The notes under the pieces were generated by a model. That model was not told the DNA's origin. It saw only the letters and a program-made list of their open reading frames with translations, and ran no database searches. Shown in pieces: positions 1 to 8,855 of a DNA stretch of 46,449 nt (its first letter is position 1; each line of letters begins with the position of its first letter). The position numbers were made by a program, and so were the translations under genes. The stretch is from Absicoccus intestinalis (lineage in GTDB: Bacteria; Bacillota_I; Bacilli_A; Erysipelotrichales; Erysipelotrichaceae): the NCBI RefSeq assembly GCF_033971885.1, contig NZ_JALBUS010000016.1:1-46449 (forward strand), written 5' to 3'.

Positions 1-127
1 TTTGACAACCTCCTATATTATTTTGTTTACGGCTGGCGGGCCATATTCATTGTAGTATAGGAGGTTGTCTTTTTTAACACTAAAAGGTCTACCACCACGC
101 ACATAGCGCGTGGTATTCGCTACGCAA
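1..127 (-). repeat. Left copy of 127-bp inverted terminal repeat; probable IS200/IS605-type left end
   Basis: Bases 1-127 are the exact reverse complement of 46323-46449. Read on the minus strand from 127 towards 1, the segment starts TTGCGTAGC, has a subterminal hairpin (ACCACGC at 94-100 against GCGTGGT at 108-114), and ends with a 14-bp stem (4-17 against 56-69) whose distal arm contains AGGAGG. A subterminal hairpin followed by a hairpin that hides a ribosome binding site is the known layout of the left end of IS200-like elements, so a transposase gene may start just outside the window. No transposase coding sequence is present here, so the family assignment is inference. The repeat abuts the corC terminator. 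Confidence 0.6.
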
Positions 128-131
128 TTAA

Positions 132-162
132 AAATCCCTAAAGAAAAGAGCTTTAGGGATTT
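132..162 (-). terminator. Rho-independent terminator after corC-like gene
   Basis: A 12-bp stem, AAATCCCTAAAG (132-143) against CTTTAGGGATTT (151-162), lies directly after the minus-strand stop at 165-167. T-runs flank both sides, so it could work in both directions. It ends the mutS-mutL-miaA-dagK-corC operon and separates it from the terminal repeat. Confidence 0.8.
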
Positions 163-164
163 TT

Positions 165-1436
165 TTAAGCATCACTTTTGGTTTTACGTTTTGGTAAAGA
201 AATACGTACTTCTTCAATTCGATTTTTTTCTAATTTGATTACTTGAATACGCATTCCATCATCCAGGGTTATATAATCATTTACTTTAGGTAATCGTCCC
301 AACGTATCAATGACCAATCCACCAATCGAATCATAGTTTTCACTATCCAATTCAATATGAAGAGCATCATTCAAATCATGTAAGCTCATATAGCCTTTCA
401 CATCATACACACGTGCACCGACTTGACGAATATTGGCTTGTTCATGCATATCATATTCATCTTGTACTTCACCAACAATTTCTTCAATGATATCTTCCAA
501 TGTGATGATTCCAGCCAATTCACCATATTCGTCTAAAACAATGGCTAGATTAATAGTGGATTGTCGCATTTCCAACAATAGGTCTGAAACCAATTTATTT
601 TCATAGGTAAAAAAAGCTTTTCGTAATATCTTTTCAATATGAAAGTTTTCGGGATCTTCGATCATCAATAGATCTTTCATATTGATCAAACCAACGACAT
701 TATCGATGGAATCTTCATAAATAGGAATTCGCGTAAACATTTCTTCACGAAATAAGGATAGTAAATCTTTATAGGAACTGTGTATATCAGCCATGACAAC
801 ATGAACACGTGGAACCATTACATCTTTTGTTTTTACATCACTAAAATCAAAAACATTGTTGATGAGTTCTTTTTCATCGGTCTCGATAACGCCTTCTTCA
901 TGACTTACATCAACAATGGTTCGTAATTCTTTTTCGGTCATCATTGGTGCATTTTTATCGGTATCCACATGCATAATTTTTAATAAAAGACCACAAATAC
1001 CATTGATAAAAAGAATGACAGGCGTCAATACGACCATTAAGATGCGAATCGTATCCGCATACATCAAAGCGAGTTTATCGGCGCGTTGCGTAGCTAATGT
1101 TTTGGGGGTAATCTCACCAAAAATCAAGATCAATAAAGTAATCAAAAAAGTGGCAACGCCAACGGCTGCTCCACCAAAGGCATACGCAATCGTTGTCGCA
1201 ATACTAGCGGCAAATGTATTGATCAAGTTATTCCCAATCAATATGGCACTTAACATTTTGGTTTGATTTTCCAAAATGCGTAATACCATTTTGGCATTGT
1301 GATTTCCTTGATCAGCAAGGGTACGCATATGAATTTGATTGCACGAAACAAAAGATGTTTCTGCGGATGAAAAAAAGGCTGACAACAATAATAATACGAT
1401 CAATATAAGAACTTGGCTCGTTAGTTCTGTATCCAT
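165..1436 (-). CDS. CNNM/CBS-domain membrane protein, CorC/HlyC (UPF0053) family
   Basis: This is a 423-residue membrane protein of the CNNM-CBS-CorC family, implicated in divalent cation (Mg2+/Co2+) efflux or homeostasis. The N-terminal ~160 residues hold hydrophobic segments with family motifs such as SAFFSSAETSF near the start and FGEITPKT near residue 107. Two CBS domains follow (about 195-320, including MVPR and LDEYGELAGIITLEDI), then a C-terminal transporter-associated CorC/HlyC domain (about 335-415). The length is typical. The start is supported by AGGAGG seven bases upstream. It is the last gene of the operon, 10 bases after dagK. The older name hemolysin is misleading; the exact ion cannot be read from sequence. 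Confidence 0.85.
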   Translation of the reverse strand: MDTELTSQVLILIVLLLLSAFFSSAETSFVSCNQIHMRTLADQGNHNAKMVLRILENQTKMLSAILIGNNLINTFAASIATTIAYAFGGAAVGVATFLITLLILIFGEITPKTLATQRADKLALMYADTIRILMVVLTPVILFINGICGLLLKIMHVDTDKNAPMMTEKELRTIVDVSHEEGVIETDEKELINNVFDFSDVKTKDVMVPRVHVVMADIHSSYKDLLSLFREEMFTRIPIYEDSIDNVVGLINMKDLLMIEDPENFHIEKILRKAFFTYENKLVSDLLLEMRQSTINLAIVLDEYGELAGIITLEDIIEEIVGEVQDEYDMHEQANIRQVGARVYDVKGYMSLHDLNDALHIELDSENYDSIGGLVIDTLGRLPKVNDYITLDDGMRIQVIKLEKNRIEEVRISLPKRKTKSDA

Positions 1437-1446
1437 TGGTTTCCTC

Positions 1447-2352
1447 CTAGTTTACATTGGGTAGATATAAATGCAAGGCTTGTTTGACAATTTCAATGGT
1501 TGGATTTCTTAATTCGCGAACTTCTCCATCTAAGTTCCCATAAATCGTTTGATTTTCTGTATCCATACCAATGGTCTTGGCTTGATACAAGGATACATAT
1601 TCAGGATATTCGATATGTTTTCCTTGTTCGTATGTTTTTGCCATATCTACGATCATTTTTTTGGGAATTGGTTTGATCAAACATACATCAATTTGTCCAT
1701 CATTCATCAATGCATGAGGACAAGGTTGATATCCACCACCATAGAAACGTCCATTGCAGAATACCACAAACATATAATCATTTACAGGTAGTTTTTGATC
1801 ATCGATTTGAATGCGATATTTTTGGATGGAGTCATGAAGCAATGTACCTAACATTCCCATATAATAAGGGACAATTCCTTTCAATGGTAATTTGGATTTG
1901 ATTTGATTGGCATATTTGGCAACTTGAACATCAAAACCAAAAGAAATGGTATTAATCGCATATTCACCATCTACTTTTAATAAATCAATATCCATTTGTA
2001 CGGGATCTTTATAGTTTTCTAAGTGCAAAAAATCGTCGATTGATAGTGCATCAAAACTTTTTATAAAATCGTTTCCCGTTCCAATCGGAATGATGGAAAT
2101 ATATATATTGGGTGAATTGGCAATGCCATTGATCACTTCATGTACAGTGCCATCACCGCCACAAACATATATATGAATCGGTTCTTTTTGTGCTTCAAAA
2201 GCATATTTTTGCGCAATAAATGTAGCTGAACCAGGCCGGATGGTTTTTTCAATGATGATTTGTTGACCGACCAAATGCGTTTTGATTTCTTTCATCAAAC
2301 GATATTGTTTTTTTCGATCAGTACGAGGATTAATGATAAATACAGTTTTCAT
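1447..2352 (-). CDS. Diacylglycerol kinase-type lipid kinase (DagK/YegS/BmrU family)
   Basis: A lipid kinase of the DAGK catalytic family. It probably phosphorylates diacylglycerol to phosphatidic acid, recycling the diacylglycerol released when lipoteichoic acid is made. Visible motifs are the N-terminal IINP, the nucleotide-binding CGGDGTVHEVING near residue 75 and PIGTGNDF near 98. An upstream in-frame ATG at 2377-2379 lies inside miaA. I place the start at the ATG at 2350-2352 (MKTVFIINP), with an AAGGAAAG ribosome binding site, giving 301 residues. miaA ends five bases before this start, so the two are co-transcribed. YegS-like proteins share the fold, so the precise lipid substrate is uncertain. 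Confidence 0.83.
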   Translation of the reverse strand: MKTVFIINPRTDRKKQYRLMKEIKTHLVGQQIIIEKTIRPGSATFIAQKYAFEAQKEPIHIYVCGGDGTVHEVINGIANSPNIYISIIPIGTGNDFIKSFDALSIDDFLHLENYKDPVQMDIDLLKVDGEYAINTISFGFDVQVAKYANQIKSKLPLKGIVPYYMGMLGTLLHDSIQKYRIQIDDQKLPVNDYMFVVFCNGRFYGGGYQPCPHALMNDGQIDVCLIKPIPKKMIVDMAKTYEQGKHIEYPEYVSLYQAKTIGMDTENQTIYGNLDGEVRELRNPTIEIVKQALHLYLPNVN

Positions 2353-2357
2353 AAATA

Positions 2358-3260
2358 CTACTTTCCTTCCTGTAACCATGCTTCCACATTGGGAATGATT
2401 TCTGGATCATTGGGTGTATACCAATGGACATCCATTTGATGTTTGAACCAGGTATATTGTCGCTTCGCATAACGACGAGAGTCGGTTTTAATTTTTTCTT
2501 TCACTTGATCGATGGTCATTTCTTTTTGAAAATATCCTCGAAATTCTTTATAGCCAATTCCTTGAAAACTGGTATATTCCCATGTATCTGGATTTGAAAA
2601 TAACGTCGTCACTTCTTGAACAAGACCTTGTTCAAACATTTGATCCACTCTTTGATCAATGCGTTGATGAAGTTGTTCTCGATCCATATCCAATCCTAAA
2701 AAGTAGACATCATAGAAAGGAACATGTTCTTGTTTGGCTTCACGATTGGATTTGGTTTCGCCACTATGGCAAATTTGTAAAGCTCGAATCAATCGTTTTC
2801 GATTATGAGGATGAATCTTTTCTAATGATCTTGGATCGATTTTTTGTAGTTGTTGGACTAATTCCTCATTGGATAAGGAATGCAAGTATTTCGTATATGC
2901 CGGATCTTCTTGTTCTTCTTCAAAAACATAATCGTATAAGGCAGCTTTTAAATAAAGCCCTGTTCCACCACAAATGATGGGTAGATTCTTTGTTTTGGTG
3001 ATTTGGGAAATGGCATCTCGACATTTTTCTTGAAAAATCTTTACATTATAGGGTTGATCATATGGTTGTGTATCGACTAAATAATGTGGAATGCCTTGTT
3101 GCTCTTCTTTGGTTACTTTCGCTGTTCCAATATCCATTTTCTGATAGACTTGCATACTATCCGCTGAAATAATTTGTCCATTCCATCGTTTGGCACATTG
3201 AATTGATAATTTTGTCTTGCCAATACCAGTAGGTCCTACGATTGCTAAAACTTTATCCAC
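2358..3260 (-). CDS. miaA: tRNA dimethylallyltransferase
   Basis: MiaA transfers a dimethylallyl group to A37 of tRNAs that read UNN codons, the first step to i6A/ms2i6A. The P-loop GPTGIGKTKL sits at the N-terminus, followed by the family motifs ISADSMQVYQKMDIGTAK, CGGTGLYLKA and QGIGYKEF, and a C-terminal RRYAKRQYTWFK region. An ATG further upstream (3290) is open but lies deep in mutL. The GTG at 3258-3260 has AAGGAG seven bases before it and gives the normal N-terminus (M)DKVLAIVGPTG, so I choose it; 300 residues. It overlaps the mutL end by eight bases. A mutS-mutL-miaA order is common in Bacillota. Confidence 0.92.
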   Translation of the reverse strand: MDKVLAIVGPTGIGKTKLSIQCAKRWNGQIISADSMQVYQKMDIGTAKVTKEEQQGIPHYLVDTQPYDQPYNVKIFQEKCRDAISQITKTKNLPIICGGTGLYLKAALYDYVFEEEQEDPAYTKYLHSLSNEELVQQLQKIDPRSLEKIHPHNRKRLIRALQICHSGETKSNREAKQEHVPFYDVYFLGLDMDREQLHQRIDQRVDQMFEQGLVQEVTTLFSNPDTWEYTSFQGIGYKEFRGYFQKEMTIDQVKEKIKTDSRRYAKRQYTWFKHQMDVHWYTPNDPEIIPNVEAWLQEGK

Positions 3261-5034
3261 GTTCAAACTCCTTACGTAAGTCATCATCACTCATGGTGAT
3301 GACAGTTGGTCGTCCATGCGGACAATGATAGGGTTGTTTACATTTTTTTAGATCATCGATCACTTGTTGCATTTCTGCTTTCGATAAAGGTCGATTAAAA
3401 CGAATGGAGCTATGACAAGCCATCGTTGCTAAAACTTTATGTCGTAAGGCCAACATATCCACGTCTTGATTTTTGACAAAATAATCCAAGAGATCATTTA
3501 AAAATGCTTCTTGATCCACATCGTGAAACCACAATGGAATTTCACGAATAATGACTTGATCATCGCCAAAGACATCAAAGTGCAAGCCAAAAAAATCTGT
3601 TTTTTCGTTGATGTTGTCAACTTGTGCGATCACATCCGAAGTAACATTGACTCGAAGAGGGACCATCAAAGGTTGTTTTTTGGTACATCTCTCTTTTAGA
3701 GTTTCTTTGATTTGTTCATAATGATACCTCTCTTGCGCAGCATGTTGATCAATAATGACCAATCCTTCTGGATTGGAACAAAGAATATAGGAATCATGCA
3801 ATTGCGCCAATACTTGAAGATGATCAAAAAAACCATAGCCATGATCATGACTGGTTGATTCTTCTTCAACGGGAATGTTTTCTTCTACTTTTTGTGGAAC
3901 ATAATCCGTAAAACTATTTAAGATCGTATCTTCTTTGATTCGATTTTCATGAATGGGTTCCTGTTTCGCTTCTTGGATCGGATATGGAAATTGAATGCTG
4001 GGTTGTTCATAAACCGGTGTTTTTTTGATTTTTTTTACTTCAACCGTTTGTAAAGATTCCCGCAATGTTTTGGTCAATGTATCTTTGATACAAGTCAATA
4101 ACTCGCCTTGTTTGGATAAACGAACCTCCCACTTATTGGGGTGAACATTGACATCGACCAATTGCGTATCCGATTCGATTTGTAAGACAACGATTGGATA
4201 TCGATTCTTAGGTAGAAAATCTTCATAGGCATCCAATATCGCTTTTTGGATCGCATTGGAACGAATCAATCGCGTATTTAAAGAAAGAAACATAAAATAT
4301 TTTGTTGCCCGCGTGATCTTGGGTTGTACGGCATATCCATGAATATGAAAATCATCGGAATGCGCATCAAATGGTATCGCATTTTTTGCCACTTCACGAC
4401 CATACATCTGGTAAAGGATTTGTTTTAAATTTCCGTCCCCCGTTGTCTGAAACACAATATGATCATCATGCGATAGCGTAAATCGAATATCCGGATGACT
4501 TAATGCCAATCGATTGATCAAATTGGCAATGATCGAAAATTCATAATTCACACTTTTCAAGTGTTTAAATCGTGCTGGTGTTTTAATGAACAAACCAGAA
4601 ACATCGATTTTACACCCTTTGGGACAATCCACTTTTTCATCTTCGAGTTTTTTGCCATAATCATAGATGATATGTGTTCCTTCTTGTCCGTTGCTTGTTT
4701 GCATGTCCATATGAGCAACCGAGGCTATGCTGGGAATGGCTTCGCCACGAAAGCCCATCGTACCAATATTAAATAAATCATCTTCATTTTGGATCTTTGA
4801 AGTGGCATGTCGATAAAAGGCTAAATTCGCATCTTGATGATCCATACCATCGCCATCATCCGTAATGATGATGCGTTCAATTCCGCCTTGATAGACTTGC
4901 ACATCAATTACATGAGCGTGGGCATCCATGGAGTTTTCTACGCATTCTTTCACGATATTGGCAGGTCGATCAACGACTTCGCCGGCTGCGATCATATTTG
5001 TTAAATGTTCACTTAAAACATGTATTTTAGACAC
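3253..5034 (-). CDS. mutL: DNA mismatch repair protein MutL
   Basis: MutL couples mismatch recognition by MutS to strand incision. The GHKL ATPase region is N-terminal (AAGEVVDRPANIVKE, DDGDGM and GFRGEA motifs within the first ~110 residues), a low-complexity linker spans about 330-400, and the C-terminal dimerisation domain follows. The C-terminal domain has DQHAAQERYHYE, matching DQHAx2Ex4E, the endonuclease site found in MutL of bacteria without MutH. So this MutL should nick DNA itself. The start is GTG (5032-5034) with AAAGGAGG upstream. It lies 11 bases after mutS; 593 residues is within the usual range. Confidence 0.95.
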   Translation of the reverse strand: MSKIHVLSEHLTNMIAAGEVVDRPANIVKECVENSMDAHAHVIDVQVYQGGIERIIITDDGDGMDHQDANLAFYRHATSKIQNEDDLFNIGTMGFRGEAIPSIASVAHMDMQTSNGQEGTHIIYDYGKKLEDEKVDCPKGCKIDVSGLFIKTPARFKHLKSVNYEFSIIANLINRLALSHPDIRFTLSHDDHIVFQTTGDGNLKQILYQMYGREVAKNAIPFDAHSDDFHIHGYAVQPKITRATKYFMFLSLNTRLIRSNAIQKAILDAYEDFLPKNRYPIVVLQIESDTQLVDVNVHPNKWEVRLSKQGELLTCIKDTLTKTLRESLQTVEVKKIKKTPVYEQPSIQFPYPIQEAKQEPIHENRIKEDTILNSFTDYVPQKVEENIPVEEESTSHDHGYGFFDHLQVLAQLHDSYILCSNPEGLVIIDQHAAQERYHYEQIKETLKERCTKKQPLMVPLRVNVTSDVIAQVDNINEKTDFFGLHFDVFGDDQVIIREIPLWFHDVDQEAFLNDLLDYFVKNQDVDMLALRHKVLATMACHSSIRFNRPLSKAEMQQVIDDLKKCKQPYHCPHGRPTVITMSDDDLRKEFERG

Positions 5035-5045
5035 AGGATCCTCCT

Positions 5046-7571
5046 TTACTCAATGGTTTTGGCAATTTTCTTTAATTCATACAAACAATCTAAAGCTTCT
5101 CTTGGACTCATAGAATCGATATCTAGATCTTGTAGATGGGAAACCAATTCATTTTTTTCTGGTTGTACCTCATCCATCACAAATAAATTGGGTTGATATC
5201 CACCGGTTTCATTTTTGCCTTCGTATTCGCTTAATAATTGATTGGCTCGATCCAATACGATTTTTGGAAGATGCGCTAAACGAGCAACATTGATTCCATA
5301 ACTTTTATCTGCTTTACCAGCCACCACACGATAACGAAATTCGATATTTTGTTTATTTTCTTTCACATCCACATGTACATTTTTGATAGAGGCATGATCC
5401 TGATCCAATTCCGTCAACTCATGATAATGGGTTGAAAATAAAGTTTTGGCTTGAATGGCTGAATCTATATATTCGAGCATGGCTTGAGCCAGGGCCATAC
5501 CATCATAAGTAGCTGTTCCTCGACCAATTTCATCAAATAATATCAAGGAATGTTTTGTTGCATACTGCAAGGCCACATTGGCTTCCATCATTTCGGTCAT
5601 AAATGTGGATTTTCCACTTAGGATATCATCACTGGCACCAATCCGCGTAAAGATACGATCAAAAATCGGCAGTTCGGCTTCTTTGGCAGGAATAAAGCTA
5701 CCCATTTGGGCCATGATCACTAATAAGGCATTTTGTCGCATATACGTTGATTTACCACCCATATTTGGACCAGTAATGATTTCAATATTGGTTTTTTCAT
5801 CCATATCCCAACTGTTTGAAACATATTTCTGCTTTTTCATATGATTTTCCAATATAGGATGTTTTCCTTCCACGATATGAACCGATGGTTCTGGATGGAA
5901 TGTTGGACATATATATCCTTTTGAACTGGCTAAACTAGACAATGCTACTAAGACATCAATGGTCGCTAATGCTTTGGCACAGGCATGTAGATCAAATAAA
6001 TAGCCTTTGATATACTGCAAGAGTTCTTTAAATAAATCTTGTTCAAGTTTTACTTTATTTTCTTGGGCATGTAGAATTTGTTCTTCTTTTTCTTTTAATT
6101 CTTGCGTAATAAATCGTGTCGCATTGGTTAGAGTTTGTTTGGGATGATAGCCATATTCATCTTTAATGGCATCTAAATTCCCATTTCTTACTTCAATGTA
6201 GTAACCAAAGACTCGATTATAACCCACTTTTAAAGATTTGATACCAGTTCGTTCTCGTTCTTTTGCTTCAATATCTAATATATAGTCTTTCCCTTTTTGC
6301 GCAATTTCTCTAACTTTATCTAACTCTGCATTATAGCCATCCGTAAAGATACCGCCATCTTTCATGGATATCGGTGGATTTTCAACAATGGCTCCATCTA
6401 ATTTTTTAAACAAAGATTGACAAGTGGGCACCGTTTGAAATTCAGGATACGATGTAATGGTTTGTGCCATTTCCAATATCGGTTGTGCATGTTCTAAGGA
6501 TACAGTCAGTTGTTGTACGTCTCTTGCCGAAGCATTTCCATAAGCCATTCGACTGGCCAGACGTTCCATATCATAGATATATACAAGTTGTTCTTTTAGA
6601 TCATCACGCAACATCATATGACTATTCAAAGTTTTGATAGCTTGTTGACGCTTAGCAATCTGATTGGCTTCAATCAATGGCATTTCGATCCAATTCCGTA
6701 ATAAACGGGAGCCCATGGCACTTTGACAACGATCCATAAAAGACCATAAACTCAATCCTTTGGACCCATGCACCAGATCCAAATGATTTTTGGTTTGATA
6801 GTCCATGACCAATACTTTTTGGGCATCCATCGATTCCATCGGCATAAAGTGTTCAATATGCTGCTTTTGAGTTTCTTTTAAATACGCCATGAGTTGGGCT
6901 AAATTACCTTGTAGTGTAGTAGAAGCGTCATTAGGCAATAAGTGTTGATCTTGTTGTTGTATGGTTGCTTTTTTTTGTCGAGAAACGATAAAAGTTTCCA
7001 TTTCTTCCAAGGCATTGATCCATCGTTTATCCATCCGCATTTCAACCACCACTTCACTGACATTTTGTTCCATGAGTGCTTGTTCTAAAGCAACTAAAGA
7101 GCGGCTCAAGGTTTGGTATTTTAATTCTCCGGTGGATAATTCACAATAGATAATGGAAACATTCCAACTGGAAAGCACAACAGAGGCCAGATAATTGCTT
7201 GCTTTGGCATCCAATGCCTCATCCATATACGTTCCTGGAGTAATGGTACGAATGATTCCTCTTTTTACGATTCCTTTGGCTTGTGCAGGATCTTCAAGTT
7301 GTTCACAAATGGAAACTTTATATCCCTTCTTGATCAAGCGTTGAATATAGGAATTGGCCGCATGATGAGGAATACCACACATCGGAACTTTTTCCTCTTT
7401 CCCGGCATTCTTTCCCGTTAATACTAAATCTAATTCTCGACTGGCAATCTTTGCATCTTCAAAGAACATTTCATAGAAATCACCAATACGATAAAACAAG
7501 ATCGTATCTGGATTTGCTTCTTTGACTTCTAGATATTGCTCCATCATTGGGGTATATTTATTTTCTTTCAT
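5046..7571 (-). CDS. mutS: DNA mismatch repair protein MutS
   Basis: MutS recognises mismatches and small loops and signals to MutL through its ATPase. The mismatch-reading Phe-x-Glu is in GDFYEMFFEDA near residue 30; the Walker A TGPNMGGKSTYMRQ is near residue 595, followed by DEIGRGTATYDG and the conserved STHYHEL. At 841 residues it is full length. It heads the mutS-mutL-miaA-dagK-corC operon. No Shine-Dalgarno precedes the ATG; instead an extended -10 (TGTTATAAT, 7579-7587) ends only seven bases before it, so the mRNA may be leaderless. Confidence 0.95.
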   Translation of the reverse strand: MKENKYTPMMEQYLEVKEANPDTILFYRIGDFYEMFFEDAKIASRELDLVLTGKNAGKEEKVPMCGIPHHAANSYIQRLIKKGYKVSICEQLEDPAQAKGIVKRGIIRTITPGTYMDEALDAKASNYLASVVLSSWNVSIIYCELSTGELKYQTLSRSLVALEQALMEQNVSEVVVEMRMDKRWINALEEMETFIVSRQKKATIQQQDQHLLPNDASTTLQGNLAQLMAYLKETQKQHIEHFMPMESMDAQKVLVMDYQTKNHLDLVHGSKGLSLWSFMDRCQSAMGSRLLRNWIEMPLIEANQIAKRQQAIKTLNSHMMLRDDLKEQLVYIYDMERLASRMAYGNASARDVQQLTVSLEHAQPILEMAQTITSYPEFQTVPTCQSLFKKLDGAIVENPPISMKDGGIFTDGYNAELDKVREIAQKGKDYILDIEAKERERTGIKSLKVGYNRVFGYYIEVRNGNLDAIKDEYGYHPKQTLTNATRFITQELKEKEEQILHAQENKVKLEQDLFKELLQYIKGYLFDLHACAKALATIDVLVALSSLASSKGYICPTFHPEPSVHIVEGKHPILENHMKKQKYVSNSWDMDEKTNIEIITGPNMGGKSTYMRQNALLVIMAQMGSFIPAKEAELPIFDRIFTRIGASDDILSGKSTFMTEMMEANVALQYATKHSLILFDEIGRGTATYDGMALAQAMLEYIDSAIQAKTLFSTHYHELTELDQDHASIKNVHVDVKENKQNIEFRYRVVAGKADKSYGINVARLAHLPKIVLDRANQLLSEYEGKNETGGYQPNLFVMDEVQPEKNELVSHLQDLDIDSMSPREALDCLYELKKIAKTIE

Positions 7572-7578
7572 ATCTCAC

Positions 7579-7605
7579 ATTATAACAAAATTTTTATGAT
7601 ATACT
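7579..7605. promoter_or_regulatory. Divergent promoters for mutS (-) and rodA/ftsW-like gene (+)
   Basis: On the minus strand, TGTTATAAT (7587-7579) is a perfect extended -10 seven bases from the mutS ATG. On the plus strand, TGATATACT (7597-7605) is an extended -10 for the rodA/ftsW-like gene, whose leader carries GGAGAT before the ATG at 7632. Only 60 bases separate the two genes, so each promoter's upstream region overlaps the other. No convincing -35 boxes are visible; extended -10 promoters often do without one. Confidence 0.6.
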
Positions 7606-7631
7606 TATACAATGATTGAGGAGATACGTAA

Positions 7632-8855
7632 ATGAAACAAACTTTTGTTTTTCGAAATAAGACTTATCAAATCGATTTTGGCTTCATTGCGATTCTTTGT
7701 ATTTTATGGGCCACAAGTTGTTTTGCGTTATACAATGCCTTCAATTTGATTAGCGAAGGCAGTGGCATGGGTTATTTGATTCGACAGATTTTTTGGTATG
7801 TGATTGGTTTTGCTACCATATTTATTTTAACTTCCTTCCAAAATAATGTGATCTTTAAATATCTTCATAAAGCCTATCGCTATTTAATGTATATGTTGAT
7901 TTATCTATTCCTATCTCGCATTACGGCAACCGTATTGGGATTTACGTTACCATTGACACCTGCTGTCAATGGTGCCATTTCTTGGTTTCAAATTCCTTTG
8001 ATTGGTTCTTTCCAACCCAGTGAATTTATGAAGATCGTATTGATCGTCATGGTTTGTGAAACGATTGATAAACATCAAAAGAAGTATCCACATCCCACAG
8101 TCAGAGAAGATTGGTATCTATTACGCGATATCTTAAAAATTATCGTACCACCACTGATCTTGATCTTTGTGCAACCAGATACCGGTGTATTCATCATTAT
8201 TGCTTTTACGATCTTTATCATCATTGCTTGTTCAGGCATTCGTAGAGGTTATGTGATTGGAATCATTGGCTTGATCGTTGCTGTTGTAGTATTGTTCTTC
8301 TTTTTATATTTTTATCATCAAGATGTACTCAATGCCATCTTTGATTCCTATCGTCTACAACGAATTGAATCTTGGTTAAATCCTGAAAGTTATATTCAAG
8401 GAAGTTCAAACCAGTTGTATACGGCTTTACTGTCATTGGGAAGTGCTGGTTTGACAGGTTATGGTCTTCAAGCCAATATCATTTCCATTCCAGAAGCACA
8501 TACTGATTTTATTTTTGCAGCCATTGGCCAATGCTTTGGTTTATTGGGTACGACCTTTATTTTGATCATCTGTGCAACGCTGGATCTATATTTATGTAAG
8601 ATTGCGTATAATACCAATAATCGGCGCGATCGTCTCATTGTGGTTGGAGTTATTGCAATGTTGGTTTATCAACAATTCCAAAACATCGGTATGATCGTTG
8701 GTCTTTTACCCATTACAGGTATTACCTTGCCTTTGATTTCTTATGGCGGAAGTAGTATCTTATCCTATTTTATTTCCTTTGCAATCATCATGAATATTTC
8801 ACCGGCAACAAAAAAGACGATTCATTTATGGAATCGTCATAAAAAAGTTGTCTAG
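7632..8855 (+). CDS. FtsW/RodA/SpoVE-family peptidoglycan glycosyltransferase (SEDS)
   Basis: A SEDS polytopic membrane protein that polymerises lipid II into glycan strands with a partner penicillin-binding protein. It has about ten hydrophobic segments in 407 residues. Family landmarks are NGAISWFQIP and SFQPSEFMKI around 115-135, QPDTGVFIII near 183, PEAHTDFIFAAIGQ near 290 (including the catalytic Asp known from RodA) and ITGITLPLISYGGSS near 365. Whether it serves elongation (RodA) or division (FtsW) cannot be decided from the sequence. It runs head-on to replication in this arm, and its stop codon overlaps that of nadK on the other strand. Confidence 0.88.
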   Translation: MKQTFVFRNKTYQIDFGFIAILCILWATSCFALYNAFNLISEGSGMGYLIRQIFWYVIGFATIFILTSFQNNVIFKYLHKAYRYLMYMLIYLFLSRITATVLGFTLPLTPAVNGAISWFQIPLIGSFQPSEFMKIVLIVMVCETIDKHQKKYPHPTVREDWYLLRDILKIIVPPLILIFVQPDTGVFIIIAFTIFIIIACSGIRRGYVIGIIGLIVAVVVLFFFLYFYHQDVLNAIFDSYRLQRIESWLNPESYIQGSSNQLYTALLSLGSAGLTGYGLQANIISIPEAHTDFIFAAIGQCFGLLGTTFILIICATLDLYLCKIAYNTNNRRDRLIVVGVIAMLVYQQFQNIGMIVGLLPITGITLPLISYGGSSILSYFISFAIIMNISPATKKTIHLWNRHKKVV

